Shown here: in pieces, positions 1 through 6,445 of the stretch | Numbering within the stretch: position 1 is the stretch's first letter | Layout: every line of letters starts with the position of its first letter | Assembly: GCA_000433735.1 (NCBI GenBank) | Contig: HF998354.1 | Coordinates: 1,741-10,845, forward strand | Reading direction: 5' to 3' | Source: Clostridium sp. CAG:167 | GTDB taxonomy: Bacteria > Bacillota > Clostridia > Lachnospirales > Lachnospiraceae | DNA: 9,105 bases | Program-made: the position numbers and the translations under genes | Notes under the pieces: generated by a model | What the model saw: the letters and a program-made list of their open reading frames with translations, nothing else | Database searches by the model: none | What the model was told of the DNA's origin: nothing

Positions 1-690
1 GGTGATGACAGTATGAATGTTATAAAAAACCACGGTATCCTGGCGGATGCCATTGGCTATGAGAAAAGCAGTGTGGTAGCTACAGACCAGATCCATGAGA
101 CCAAAGTACGGGAAGTGACAAAACATGATAAGGGAAAGGGCATTTATCATGCCATGTCAGATATCCGTGGGATTGACGGACTGATCACCTGTGATCCGGA
201 AGTTACTCTGATTGCCTATTTTGCAGATTGTGTGCCGTTATATTTTTATGATAAAACCCATCGTGCTATCGGACTTTCTCATTCCGGATGGCGTGGCACT
301 GTACAGCGTATGGGGCAGAAAACCATAGATGCTATGGCAAAAGCTTATGGCACAAGACCGGAAGATCTGAAAGTGATCATTGGTCCGTCTATCTGCCAGT
401 CCTGTTATGAAGTCAGTGAGGAAGTGGCAGATGCCTTTGTGGCAGAGTTTGGCAGTAATCGGAAAGATCAGCTACTGATGGATAAGGGAAATGGCAAGTA
501 TCAGTTAGACCTGTGGCGTACCAATGAACTGGTATTTGCTGACGCCGGATTGGAACCAGGCCAGATCGAGACAGCCGGACTTTGTACTTGCTGCCACCCG
601 GATCTTTTATTTTCCCATCGTGCATCCCACGGAAAGAGGGGCAATATGGCGGCAGTTCTTACACTGGGAGGGAAAAATCATGAATCCTAG
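1..690 (+). CDS. pgeF: LACC/YfiH-family purine nucleoside phosphorylase (PgeF-like), 5'-truncated by window edge
   Basis: The family (YlmD, YfiH/PgeF, human LACC1) acts on purine nucleosides by phosphorolysis and adenosine deamination; PgeF is also linked to peptidoglycan quality control. The frame is open to base 1, and the codons before the ATG at 13 read GDDS, matching the GDD...V..N segment normally found some 45-50 residues into these proteins. The ATG at 13 is therefore internal and the real start lies left of the window. Visible motifs, in order: QIHETKV (metal-ligand His at 94-96), ADCVPL (Cys at 229-231), SHSGWRG (His at 280-282), IGPSICQSCYEV, CTCCHPDLLFSHR and a closing GKRGNMA. 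The His/Cys/His metal triad is complete, so the enzyme should be active. About 229 residues are present of a usual 260-280. The 3' end overlaps the next gene by 11 nt, which suggests translational coupling. The family call is firm; the choice of physiological role is less so. Confidence 0.9.
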   Translation, partial: GDDSMNVIKNHGILADAIGYEKSSVVATDQIHETKVREVTKHDKGKGIYHAMSDIRGIDGLITCDPEVTLIAYFADCVPLYFYDKTHRAIGLSHSGWRGTVQRMGQKTIDAMAKAYGTRPEDLKVIIGPSICQSCYEVSEEVADAFVAEFGSNRKDQLLMDKGNGKYQLDLWRTNELVFADAGLEPGQIETAGLCTCCHPDLLFSHRASHGKRGNMAAVLTLGGKNHES

Positions 691-1297
691 AAACTACCAG
701 CGGGAACTGGATTCCTTATTAAAAAAACAAAGTGGAAAGAAGACCCTTTTGCTTCACTGCTGCTGTGCGCCATGCAGCAGTTATGTGCTGGAATATCTTC
801 ATGAATATTTTGATATTACTGTATTGTTTTACAATCCAAACATATCTGAGCAGGCAGAATATAACAAGAGAAAACAGGAATTGATCCGATATATCCACAC
901 AGTTTCTTACGGAAACACGGTCCAATGGATTGACTGCGACCATGAACCGGAGAAATTTGAGGCTGTTGCCACCGGCTATGAAAAGGAGCCTGAGCGGGGA
1001 AAACGGTGTTACCGTTGTTATCATTTACGGCTTTCTTACACGGCTGCGGTGGCAGAAAAAGGCAGGTATGATTATTTTTGTACTACCTTGTCGATCAGTC
1101 CCCACAAAAATGCAGACTGGCTGATGGAAATCGGAGAGACACTGGCCAAAGAATGTGGTGTGGCTTATCTGCCTTCGGATTTTAAGAAAAAAAACGGATA
1201 TAAAAGAAGCATCGAGCTGTCAAAAGAATATGGCCTTTACCGCCAGAATTTCTGCGGCTGTATTTATTCCCGGATGGCAGCCGCCAAAGAACAGTAA
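680..1297 (+). CDS. queH: Epoxyqueuosine reductase QueH
   Basis: QueH (formerly DUF208) reduces epoxyqueuosine to queuosine at the wobble base of GUN tRNAs, in the cytoplasm, replacing the unrelated cobalamin-dependent QueG. The 205-residue protein carries the family's cysteine signature: HCCCAPCS at residues 26-33 (Cys27, 28, 29, 32), CYRC at 110-113 and CGC at 192-194, which hold an iron-sulfur cluster and metal site. The start at 680 is chosen because the sequence GGGAGGG lies about 7 nt upstream and because family proteins begin shortly before the HCCCAPC motif. A longer frame from 524 exists but would overlap the upstream gene deeply. It sits in the 3' end of the pgeF-like gene (11-nt overlap) and is followed directly by a terminator, so the two form the end of one transcript. 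No other queuosine genes are visible here. Confidence 0.93.
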   Translation: MNPRNYQRELDSLLKKQSGKKTLLLHCCCAPCSSYVLEYLHEYFDITVLFYNPNISEQAEYNKRKQELIRYIHTVSYGNTVQWIDCDHEPEKFEAVATGYEKEPERGKRCYRCYHLRLSYTAAVAEKGRYDYFCTTLSISPHKNADWLMEIGETLAKECGVAYLPSDFKKKNGYKRSIELSKEYGLYRQNFCGCIYSRMAAAKEQ

Positions 1298-1323
1298 AAA
1301 AGGACGGAAATCCCGTCCTTTTT
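1296..1323. terminator. Bidirectional intrinsic terminator between queH and the DUF4321 gene
   Basis: A GGACGG/CCGTCC stem (1302-1307 with 1313-1318, loop AAATC) is flanked by five A on the left and five T on the right, which extend the helix. Read rightward it gives a hairpin followed by a U tract straight after the queH stop; read leftward it gives the same for the convergent gene, whose stop is at 1325. One hairpin can serve both genes. Confidence 0.85.
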
Positions 1324-1324
1324 C

Positions 1325-1585
1325 TCAGATAAAATGATATATGATGGCAGCGATCAAAATACCAATCAGACTGGCTACACTGAATTTGATCGTAAGACCA
1401 AATGTCAGTACCATAATCCCCAGATCCAGTGTGACCGGAGATTTCAATCCAAAAGATGTACCGTAGTCCAGCCAGCTCAAGGCTCCGATATTACTGGTAA
1501 GATGTCCGATGAGACTTCCCAACATGACACCTGCCAGAATCAGTAAAAACAAGGCCCATCCATTTTTCCCTGCACCTCTAGCCAT
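1325..1585 (-). CDS. DUF4321 family small membrane protein
   Basis: This is an 86-residue protein of unknown function that I recognise as DUF4321, a family common in Clostridia. It has a short basic N-terminus (MARGAGK), a first membrane segment at about residues 10-29 containing a glycine-spaced GVMLGSLIG stretch, a short loop with WLDYG and a conserved-looking FGLKSP (45-50), and a long second hydrophobic segment at about 52-84 with a single Lys67 inside it. This predicts two membrane helices with little soluble material. The start has a strong ribosome binding site on the minus strand, GGAGGAA at about 1591-1597, 5 nt before the ATG. It is convergent with queH and divergent from dgt, so it is probably a single-gene transcript. 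No catalytic residues are apparent. Family membership is fairly sure; the function is unknown. Confidence 0.85.
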   Translation of the reverse strand: MARGAGKNGWALFLLILAGVMLGSLIGHLTSNIGALSWLDYGTSFGLKSPVTLDLGIMVLTFGLTIKFSVASLIGILIAAIIYHFI

Positions 1586-1621
1586 AGAATTTCCTCCATT
1601 CGTTTGTTCATACTCCTCTTA

Positions 1622-1650
1622 AGAATACACCAAAAAAATTTTTCCTGCAA
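1622..1650 (-). promoter_or_regulatory. Candidate sigma-A promoter for the DUF4321 gene
   Basis: On the minus strand TTGCAG (1650-1645) lies 17 nt from TATTCT (1627-1622), about 37 nt upstream of the DUF4321 start codon, with AT-rich sequence further upstream. The spacing is ideal but the hexamers match the consensus only in part (3/6 and 4/6), so this is the best candidate and not a firm call. Confidence 0.3.
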
Positions 1651-1661
1651 TATGTTATGAA

Positions 1662-1682
1662 AAAAAAGGAAAATCCTTTTTT
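1662..1682. repeat. A/T-rich inverted repeat in the divergent intergenic region
   Basis: AAAAAAGGA and TCCTTTTTT form a perfect 9-bp inverted repeat around an AAA loop, about in the middle of the 162-bp gap between the DUF4321 and dgt start codons. Only two G-C pairs are present, so as an RNA hairpin it is weak. It may be a binding site, a weak terminator or chance in A-tract DNA. Confidence 0.4.
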
Positions 1683-1685
1683 GTG

Positions 1686-1714
1686 TTGTAATTAAAGATT
1701 GTAGGTGATAATAA
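1686..1714 (+). promoter_or_regulatory. Candidate promoter for the dgt-dnaG-rpoD-trmK operon
   Basis: TTGTAA (1686-1691) is followed after 17 nt by TAATAA (1709-1714); the overlapping GATAAT (1707-1712) is a better -10 but leaves a 15-nt spacer. Either would start RNA near 1721, a short leader before the dgt start. The matches are imperfect, so the position is approximate, but some promoter is expected in this gap. Confidence 0.25.
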
Positions 1715-1747
1715 ACGGACTTTTTTTAGCAGAAATCAGGTGTGTTT

Positions 1748-2758
1748 ATGACGATACGAGAACAATTAGAGCAGCGTGAACATAAAATATTAAGTCCCTA
1801 TGCATCTTTTAGTGATGAGTCTAAAGGCAGGGCAGTGTTTGAGGAACAGTGTGATCTCAGGCCGGTGTATCAGAGAGACAGAGATCGGATCCTTCATTCC
1901 AAGACATTCCGGCGGTTGAAGGGAAAAACTCAGGTTTTTCTGGCTCCGGAAGGGGATCATTACCGTACCCGGATGACCCATACCCTGGAAGTTTCCCAGA
2001 ATGCCAGAACGGTAGCCAAAGCACTGATGCTGAATGAAGACCTTACAGAAGCCATTGCCCTTGGCCATGACCTGGGGCATACGCCTTTTGGCCATGCCGG
2101 AGAGAGGGTTTTGAATGTGATCAATCCGGCAGGATTCAGACATCAGGCTCAGAGCATCCGTGTGGTAGAATGCCTGGAGAAAAATGGTGAGGGATTAAAC
2201 CTGACCTGGGAAGTGAAAGATGGTATTTTGAACCATTCTACCTCAGGAAATCCGTCTACACTGGAGGGAAAGATCGTACGCATTTGTGATAAAATTGCCT
2301 ATGTTAATTCAGATATTGATGATGCGATCCGTGGAAAGGTGATTTCAGAAGAAGATATTCCTTCCCGGTACAAAGAGATGCTAGGACATACACTGAGAGA
2401 GCGTTTAAATACGCTGATACATGATCTGATCAAAAACAGCATGAACAAAAATGATATTATCCAGTCAGAAGAAATGGCTGCGGCACTGCAGGGACTTCGC
2501 AGTTTTATGTTTGAACATGTGTATGTCAATTCCATCGCAAAAAAAGAAGAAAAAAAAGCCGAATATATGATCGCGCTTTTATACGAACACTATATGGAGC
2601 ACCCCGAACATATGCCGGTGGAGTATTATGATCGGGTGCAACGTAAAGATGAAGATGTACGCCAGGTTGCCTGCGATTTTGTAGCCGGTATGACGGACCG
2701 TTATGCAGTAAAACAGTTTGAAAATCTCACTGTTCCGAAAACCTGGTCAGTAATGTAA
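1748..2758 (+). CDS. dgt: Deoxyguanosinetriphosphate triphosphohydrolase-like protein (HD family)
   Basis: Enzymes of this family remove triphosphate from dGTP or other dNTPs, adjusting the precursor pool for replication. The 336-residue protein shows the family sequence YQRDRDRILHSKTFRRLKGK, then GDHYRTRMTHTLEV with the first metal ligand His78, then GHDLGHTPFGHAGE with His107-Asp108, and DKIAYVNSDIDDAIR (181-195), which supplies the last ligand, probably Asp181. The HD metal site therefore appears intact. The ATG at 1748 is preferred over the in-frame GTG at 1742 because AGGTG (1738-1742) lies 5 nt before it and the GTG is part of that site; family members also begin MTIREQ. It leads the dnaG-rpoD operon, with 19 nt to dnaG. 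The substrate range cannot be read from the sequence. Confidence 0.92.
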   Translation: MTIREQLEQREHKILSPYASFSDESKGRAVFEEQCDLRPVYQRDRDRILHSKTFRRLKGKTQVFLAPEGDHYRTRMTHTLEVSQNARTVAKALMLNEDLTEAIALGHDLGHTPFGHAGERVLNVINPAGFRHQAQSIRVVECLEKNGEGLNLTWEVKDGILNHSTSGNPSTLEGKIVRICDKIAYVNSDIDDAIRGKVISEEDIPSRYKEMLGHTLRERLNTLIHDLIKNSMNKNDIIQSEEMAAALQGLRSFMFEHVYVNSIAKKEEKKAEYMIALLYEHYMEHPEHMPVEYYDRVQRKDEDVRQVACDFVAGMTDRYAVKQFENLTVPKTWSVM

Positions 2759-2777
2759 TAGAAATGAGGGATTTTAT

Positions 2778-4547
2778 ATGTACTATGAGGAAGACATTGT
2801 AGAACAGGTCCGGCAAAGTAATGACATTGTAGATGTAATCTCTTCCTATGTGAATTTAAAAAGATCCGGCAGTAATTACATGGGATTATGTCCATTTCAC
2901 AATGAAAAATCGGCATCTTTTTCCGTCAGTCCCGGTAAACAGATGTACTATTGTTTCGGATGTGGTGCGGGAGGAAATGTTTTTACCTTTCTGATGGAAT
3001 ATGAAAATCTTACTTTTGTGGAAGCAATGGAAGAATTGGCTGAAAAGGCAGGAATCGAACTTCCTACACAAAGTAACAGCGCAGATGACCGGGCTAAGAG
3101 AAATTTAAGAGATGCTATTTTGGAAGTAAATAAACTGGCCGCCAATTATTATTATGCCAGGTTAAAATCCGAGCATGGTAATGTTGGATATAAATATTTG
3201 CAGGAAAGGGGCCTTACAGCCGAGACGATTGTAAAATTCGGCCTGGGGTATTCCTCTAAATCAAGCGGTGAATTATACCGTTTTATGAAAACGAAGGGAT
3301 ACCCAGACAGTGTCCTGCAGAAAACAGGTCTTTTTACTTATGATGAGAAAAAAGGTGTTTATGACAAATTCTGGAACCGGGTTATGTTTCCGATCATGGA
3401 CCGGAATCACCATGTCATAGCCTTTGGCGGACGAGTTATGGGAGATGCCAAGCCCAAGTACCTTAATTCACCGGAAACGCCGGTATTTGACAAAAGCAGA
3501 AACCTGTATGGACTGAATTTTGTCAGAGGAAAGCAGGAAAAAGGCATGATCATCTGCGAAGGCTATATGGATGTGATCGCCCTTCATCAGGCTGGATTTA
3601 CCAATGCCGTGGCATCCCTGGGAACTGCCTTTACCAGCCAGCACTGCAGTCTGCTGAAGCGGTATACCGATCTTGTCTATTTGTGCTATGACAGTGACGA
3701 GGCAGGAGTAAAAGCAGCACTGCGTGCCATTCCTATGTTGAAAGAGGCGGATATTCAGGTAAAAGTCATCGACATGCGCCCCTACAAAGATCCGGATGAG
3801 TTTATGAAAGGTCTTTCTCCGGAAGAATTTGCAGACCGGATTAAACATGCTAAAAACAGTTTCTTTTATGAGATTGACCATCTGAAAAAACAGTTCGATA
3901 TGAACGATCCGGAGTCCAAAACCCGTTTTATGAATGAAGCTGCCCTAAAATGTTTATCCTTTGAAAATGAAATAGAGCGCAGCAATTACATGGAAGCTTT
4001 CGCCAGAGAATATCAGATCCGGCTGGAAGATTTTAGAAAACTGGTTGCCTATCAAAGTGCCAAGCGGGTAGGCATTGATTATGACCGCCGCCGGGAGAAA
4101 CGGCTAAAGCAGAGAGACGGTCAGCCGATAAAAGAGGACGGAATCGCAAAGAGACAGGGAATTTTTCTTACCTGGCTGTGTAATGATCTGTCGTTGTTTG
4201 AAAAGACAAAAAATATTCTTTCTGAGCAGGATTTTGTGGACGAGCCTTATCATCAGGTAGCCGTTGTGATGTATGAACAGTACCGCACAACAAAAAAAGT
4301 GGAGCCGGCCAAGATCATCAGCCAGTTTGACAGCAAGGAAGAGCAGTCACTTGTAGCAGGGCTTTTTAATAAAGAGATCGTAGCACTGGATAAAGAGCGG
4401 GATCAGGAAAAGGCACTGAATGAAGTGGTACGAAGTATCAAGGGTAACAGTATTGATTACCGCAGCCGTCATACAACCGATATGAATGAGTTGCAGAAAA
4501 TTATAGAAGAAAAAAGGAATTTGCAGCATTTGCAAATATCTTTATAG
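2778..4547 (+). CDS. dnaG: DNA primase DnaG
   Basis: DnaG makes the RNA primers for lagging-strand synthesis and replication restart at the fork, working with the replicative helicase. The 589-residue length is normal (about 600 in Bacillus). Domains in order: an N-terminal CHC2 zinc-binding domain with Cys38, His41, Cys59 and Cys62; the catalytic core with a TOPRIM fold showing the ICEGYMDV motif (Glu261) and the YDSDEAG motif (Asp305, Asp307) that bind magnesium; and a C-terminal helical region from about residue 440 expected to contact DnaB/DnaC helicase, which is less conserved. The ATG at 2778 has GAGGG 7 nt upstream. It follows dgt by 19 nt and precedes rpoD by 41 nt, the classic primase-sigma pairing. 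Nothing is missing or broken. Confidence 0.98.
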   Translation: MYYEEDIVEQVRQSNDIVDVISSYVNLKRSGSNYMGLCPFHNEKSASFSVSPGKQMYYCFGCGAGGNVFTFLMEYENLTFVEAMEELAEKAGIELPTQSNSADDRAKRNLRDAILEVNKLAANYYYARLKSEHGNVGYKYLQERGLTAETIVKFGLGYSSKSSGELYRFMKTKGYPDSVLQKTGLFTYDEKKGVYDKFWNRVMFPIMDRNHHVIAFGGRVMGDAKPKYLNSPETPVFDKSRNLYGLNFVRGKQEKGMIICEGYMDVIALHQAGFTNAVASLGTAFTSQHCSLLKRYTDLVYLCYDSDEAGVKAALRAIPMLKEADIQVKVIDMRPYKDPDEFMKGLSPEEFADRIKHAKNSFFYEIDHLKKQFDMNDPESKTRFMNEAALKCLSFENEIERSNYMEAFAREYQIRLEDFRKLVAYQSAKRVGIDYDRRREKRLKQRDGQPIKEDGIAKRQGIFLTWLCNDLSLFEKTKNILSEQDFVDEPYHQVAVVMYEQYRTTKKVEPAKIISQFDSKEEQSLVAGLFNKEIVALDKERDQEKALNEVVRSIKGNSIDYRSRHTTDMNELQKIIEEKRNLQHLQISL

Positions 4548-4554
4548 ATGAAGA

Positions 4555-4563
4555 TGCTAAAAT
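4555..4563 (+). promoter_or_regulatory. Candidate extended -10 promoter for rpoD
   Basis: TGCTAAAAT in the dnaG-rpoD gap fits an extended -10 element (TG, one base, then 5 of 6 to TATAAT). RNA would start near 4570, about 19 nt before the rpoD start, just ahead of its ribosome binding site. No -35 is evident at 16-18 nt. Internal rpoD promoters are known in other bacteria's macromolecular synthesis operons; here it is an inference. Confidence 0.35.
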
Positions 4564-4578
4564 AAAAATTAGCAGAAT

Positions 4579-4583
4579 GGAGG
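4579..4583 (+). promoter_or_regulatory. Ribosome binding site deciding the rpoD start
   Basis: GGAGG overlaps the first two codons of a possible start at 4577, so that ATG cannot use it. It is 5 nt before the ATG at 4589 and only 2 nt before the one at 4586, which points to 4589 as the start. Confidence 0.75.
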
Positions 4584-4588
4584 AAATG

Positions 4589-5722
4589 ATGGATAATAAA
4601 AACACCAATGGAGATGAGCAGCAGAAATTTTTAGAGATTTTGAATGCGTTAGTTGAGCAGGCAAAAAAGAAAGAGAATGTCTTGAATTTTGAAGATGTAG
4701 AAAAGGCATTCAGCAAGGTTGGCGTCGAACTGGATGCAGACAAAACAGAAAAAGTATTTGAATTTCTGGAAAATAAAGGAATTGTTGCTATGGTTCCTGA
4801 CAGCTCCGCGGATGACGATATTATTCTGGATGTAGATGACGAACCGACGGAAGAAGAACTTGAAAATATTGAGTTGGCCGTCCCGGATGGCGTAAGCATT
4901 GAAGATCCGGTTCGTATGTATTTGAAAGAGATTGGTAAAGTACCTCTTTTGACAGCGGAAGAAGAAAAAAATCTGGCTATGCGTATGGAAAATGGTGATA
5001 TGGATGCCAAAAAGCGTCTGGCTGAAGCAAACCTTCGTCTGGTAGTCAGCATTGCCAAACGCTATGTAGGCCGTGGCATGCTTTTCCTTGACTTGATCCA
5101 GGAGGGAAATTTAGGTCTGATCAAAGCAGTTGAAAAATTTGATTATCGAAAAGGGTACAAGTTCAGTACCTATGCTACCTGGTGGATCCGCCAGGCCATC
5201 ACAAGAGCCATTGCAGACCAGGCAAGAACCATCCGTATTCCGGTTCATATGGTAGAAACTATCAATAAACTGATCCGTGTACAGAGACAGCTTTTACAGG
5301 AAAAGGGAAGAGAACCTTATCCGGAAGAAATCGCAGAGAAGATGAACCTTCCGGTAGAGCGTGTAAGAGAAATCCAGAAGATTTCCCAGGAGCCTGTATC
5401 CCTGGAGACACCAATCGGTGAAGAGGAAGACAGCCATCTTGGTGATTTTATTCAGGATGATAATGTACCGGTACCGGCGGAGGCGGCCGCCTTTACATTG
5501 TTAAAAGAGCAGCTGGTAGAAGTTCTTGGAACTCTGACTGAACGAGAGCAGAAGGTATTGCGTCTGCGTTTCGGCCTGGATGATGGACGGGCCAGAACAC
5601 TGGAAGAAGTTGGTAAAGAGTTTAATGTAACAAGAGAGCGAATCCGCCAGATTGAGGCGAAAGCACTGAGAAAACTCCGCCACCCAAGCCGCAGCCGCAA
5701 GTTAAAGGATTACCTGGATTAA
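4589..5722 (+). CDS. rpoD: RNA polymerase primary sigma factor (SigA/RpoD)
   Basis: This is the housekeeping sigma factor that directs RNA polymerase to -10/-35 promoters. The 377-residue protein has a short acidic region 1.1 at the N-terminus; region 1.2 beginning at DPVRMYLKEIG; region 2 with NLRLVVSIAKRYVGRGM, DLIQEGNLGLIKAVEKFD (from residue 168) and the -10 reading YATWWIRQAITRA; region 3 with the VETINKL and PYPEEIAEKM segments; and region 4 with LTEREQKVLRLRFG and the -35 reading helix-turn-helix VTRERIRQIEAKALRKLRHP (Arg351 region). It lacks the long insert of proteobacterial RpoD, and its length matches Bacillus SigA (about 371). Its stop codon overlaps the trmK start by one base (TAATG), so the two are probably translationally coupled. 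A promoter of its own is possible in the gap after dnaG. Confidence 0.98.
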   Translation: MDNKNTNGDEQQKFLEILNALVEQAKKKENVLNFEDVEKAFSKVGVELDADKTEKVFEFLENKGIVAMVPDSSADDDIILDVDDEPTEEELENIELAVPDGVSIEDPVRMYLKEIGKVPLLTAEEEKNLAMRMENGDMDAKKRLAEANLRLVVSIAKRYVGRGMLFLDLIQEGNLGLIKAVEKFDYRKGYKFSTYATWWIRQAITRAIADQARTIRIPVHMVETINKLIRVQRQLLQEKGREPYPEEIAEKMNLPVERVREIQKISQEPVSLETPIGEEEDSHLGDFIQDDNVPVPAEAAAFTLLKEQLVEVLGTLTEREQKVLRLRFGLDDGRARTLEEVGKEFNVTRERIRQIEAKALRKLRHPSRSRKLKDYLD

Positions 5723-6414
5723 TGGAATTATCAAAAAGAATGAAGAACAATGCCTGTCTGGTAGATCAGGGCAGTATGGCAGCCGACATAGGCTGTGATC
5801 ATGGTTATGTCTCTATCTTCCTTGTACAGGAAAGAAAATGTAAAAAAGTCATTGCCATGGATATAGGCAAAGGCCCGTTGTCACAGGCACAGAAAAATAT
5901 CGAGGCGGCCTGCCTGCAGGACAAAATACAATGCCGTTTAAGTAATGGAATGGAAAAACTGACGCCCGGCGAAGTAGATACTGTCCTGGTAGCAGGTATG
6001 GGGGGAAGACTGATGGGATCAATCCTTACCAGCCATCCGGATGTGACAGATTCTTTGAAAACACTGGTTCTCCAGCCCCAATGGGACTATGAATACATAC
6101 GGAAACTGGTAGTGTCATTAGGCTTTTCTATCATCAAAGAGGTATTTGTCACGGAACACGGTAAGCCCTATATCGCCATGAAATGTGTCCGCAGCATACA
6201 GGATGTGGTTCCTTATTCAAAGGCAGAATTTTGTTTTGGAAGAATGTCGGTCATAGAAAATGCAGATGAATACAGATCCTATCTGTCCCGGCAGTTAGAA
6301 AAGAACAAAAGACTGATGGAAAAACTGTCAGAAAGTACTGGCGTCCACGCTGCTGCTCGTTTGGAAGAGTTAAAAGAGACTGTGGCACTCATAAAAGAAG
6401 CATTAAATCAGTAG
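5722..6414 (+). CDS. trmK: tRNA (adenine(22)-N1)-methyltransferase TrmK
   Basis: TrmK (YqfN in Bacillus) uses S-adenosylmethionine to methylate N1 of adenine 22 in the D-loop of certain tRNAs. The 230-residue protein (about 238 in Bacillus) starts LSKRMKNNACLV, then has the SAM-binding motif I ADIGCDHGYVS (Asp22-Gly28), an acidic motif II VIAMDIGKGP, and the catalytic-region VAGMGGRLM (residues 90-98) followed by LQPQWD. The last 50 or so residues are helical and charged, fitting the C-terminal coiled-coil domain thought to bind tRNA. It begins in the stop codon of rpoD with no separate ribosome binding site, a sign of coupled translation. A yqfO/Nif3-type gene often follows trmK in Firmicutes; it is not here, and a nucleoside kinase gene follows after 31 nt. 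Confidence 0.93.
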   Translation: MELSKRMKNNACLVDQGSMAADIGCDHGYVSIFLVQERKCKKVIAMDIGKGPLSQAQKNIEAACLQDKIQCRLSNGMEKLTPGEVDTVLVAGMGGRLMGSILTSHPDVTDSLKTLVLQPQWDYEYIRKLVVSLGFSIIKEVFVTEHGKPYIAMKCVRSIQDVVPYSKAEFCFGRMSVIENADEYRSYLSRQLEKNKRLMEKLSESTGVHAAARLEELKETVALIKEALNQ

Positions 6415-6445
6415 ATATGATATAAAAGGAACAAGAGGTGATCGT

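Noticed and set aside
13..690. Treating the ATG at 13 as the true start of the LACC/YfiH-family gene
   Set aside because: The frame is open to base 1 and the upstream codons match the family sequence; a start at 13 would leave out an N-terminal strand region that the family has.
524..1297. A longer QueH starting at 524
   Set aside because: The extra 52 residues overlap the upstream gene in another frame and look unlike the family; the ATG at 680 has a good ribosome binding site.
1662..1682. The inverted repeat as a strong intrinsic terminator
   Set aside because: Only two G-C pairs are present and it lies between two divergent starts, where no transcript needs ending.
3468..3881. A 137-codon minus-strand frame
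   Set aside because: It lies fully antisense to the conserved TOPRIM region of dnaG and resembles no family.
4519..4537. Repeated TTTGCA and an ATTTGCAAAT palindrome at the end of dnaG
   Set aside because: It is explained by the coded Leu-Gln repeats of the primase C-terminus, and too short to support an operator call.
4501..5058. A 185-codon minus-strand frame rich in Ser and Phe
   Set aside because: It is antisense to the rpoD 5' half and dnaG end; its composition is what the reverse complement of Glu/Lys/Asp-rich coding gives.
6416..6421. TATGAT before the kinase gene as a -10 element
   Set aside because: There is no -35-like hexamer at 16-18 nt and no extended TG; the short gap fits cotranscription with trmK.
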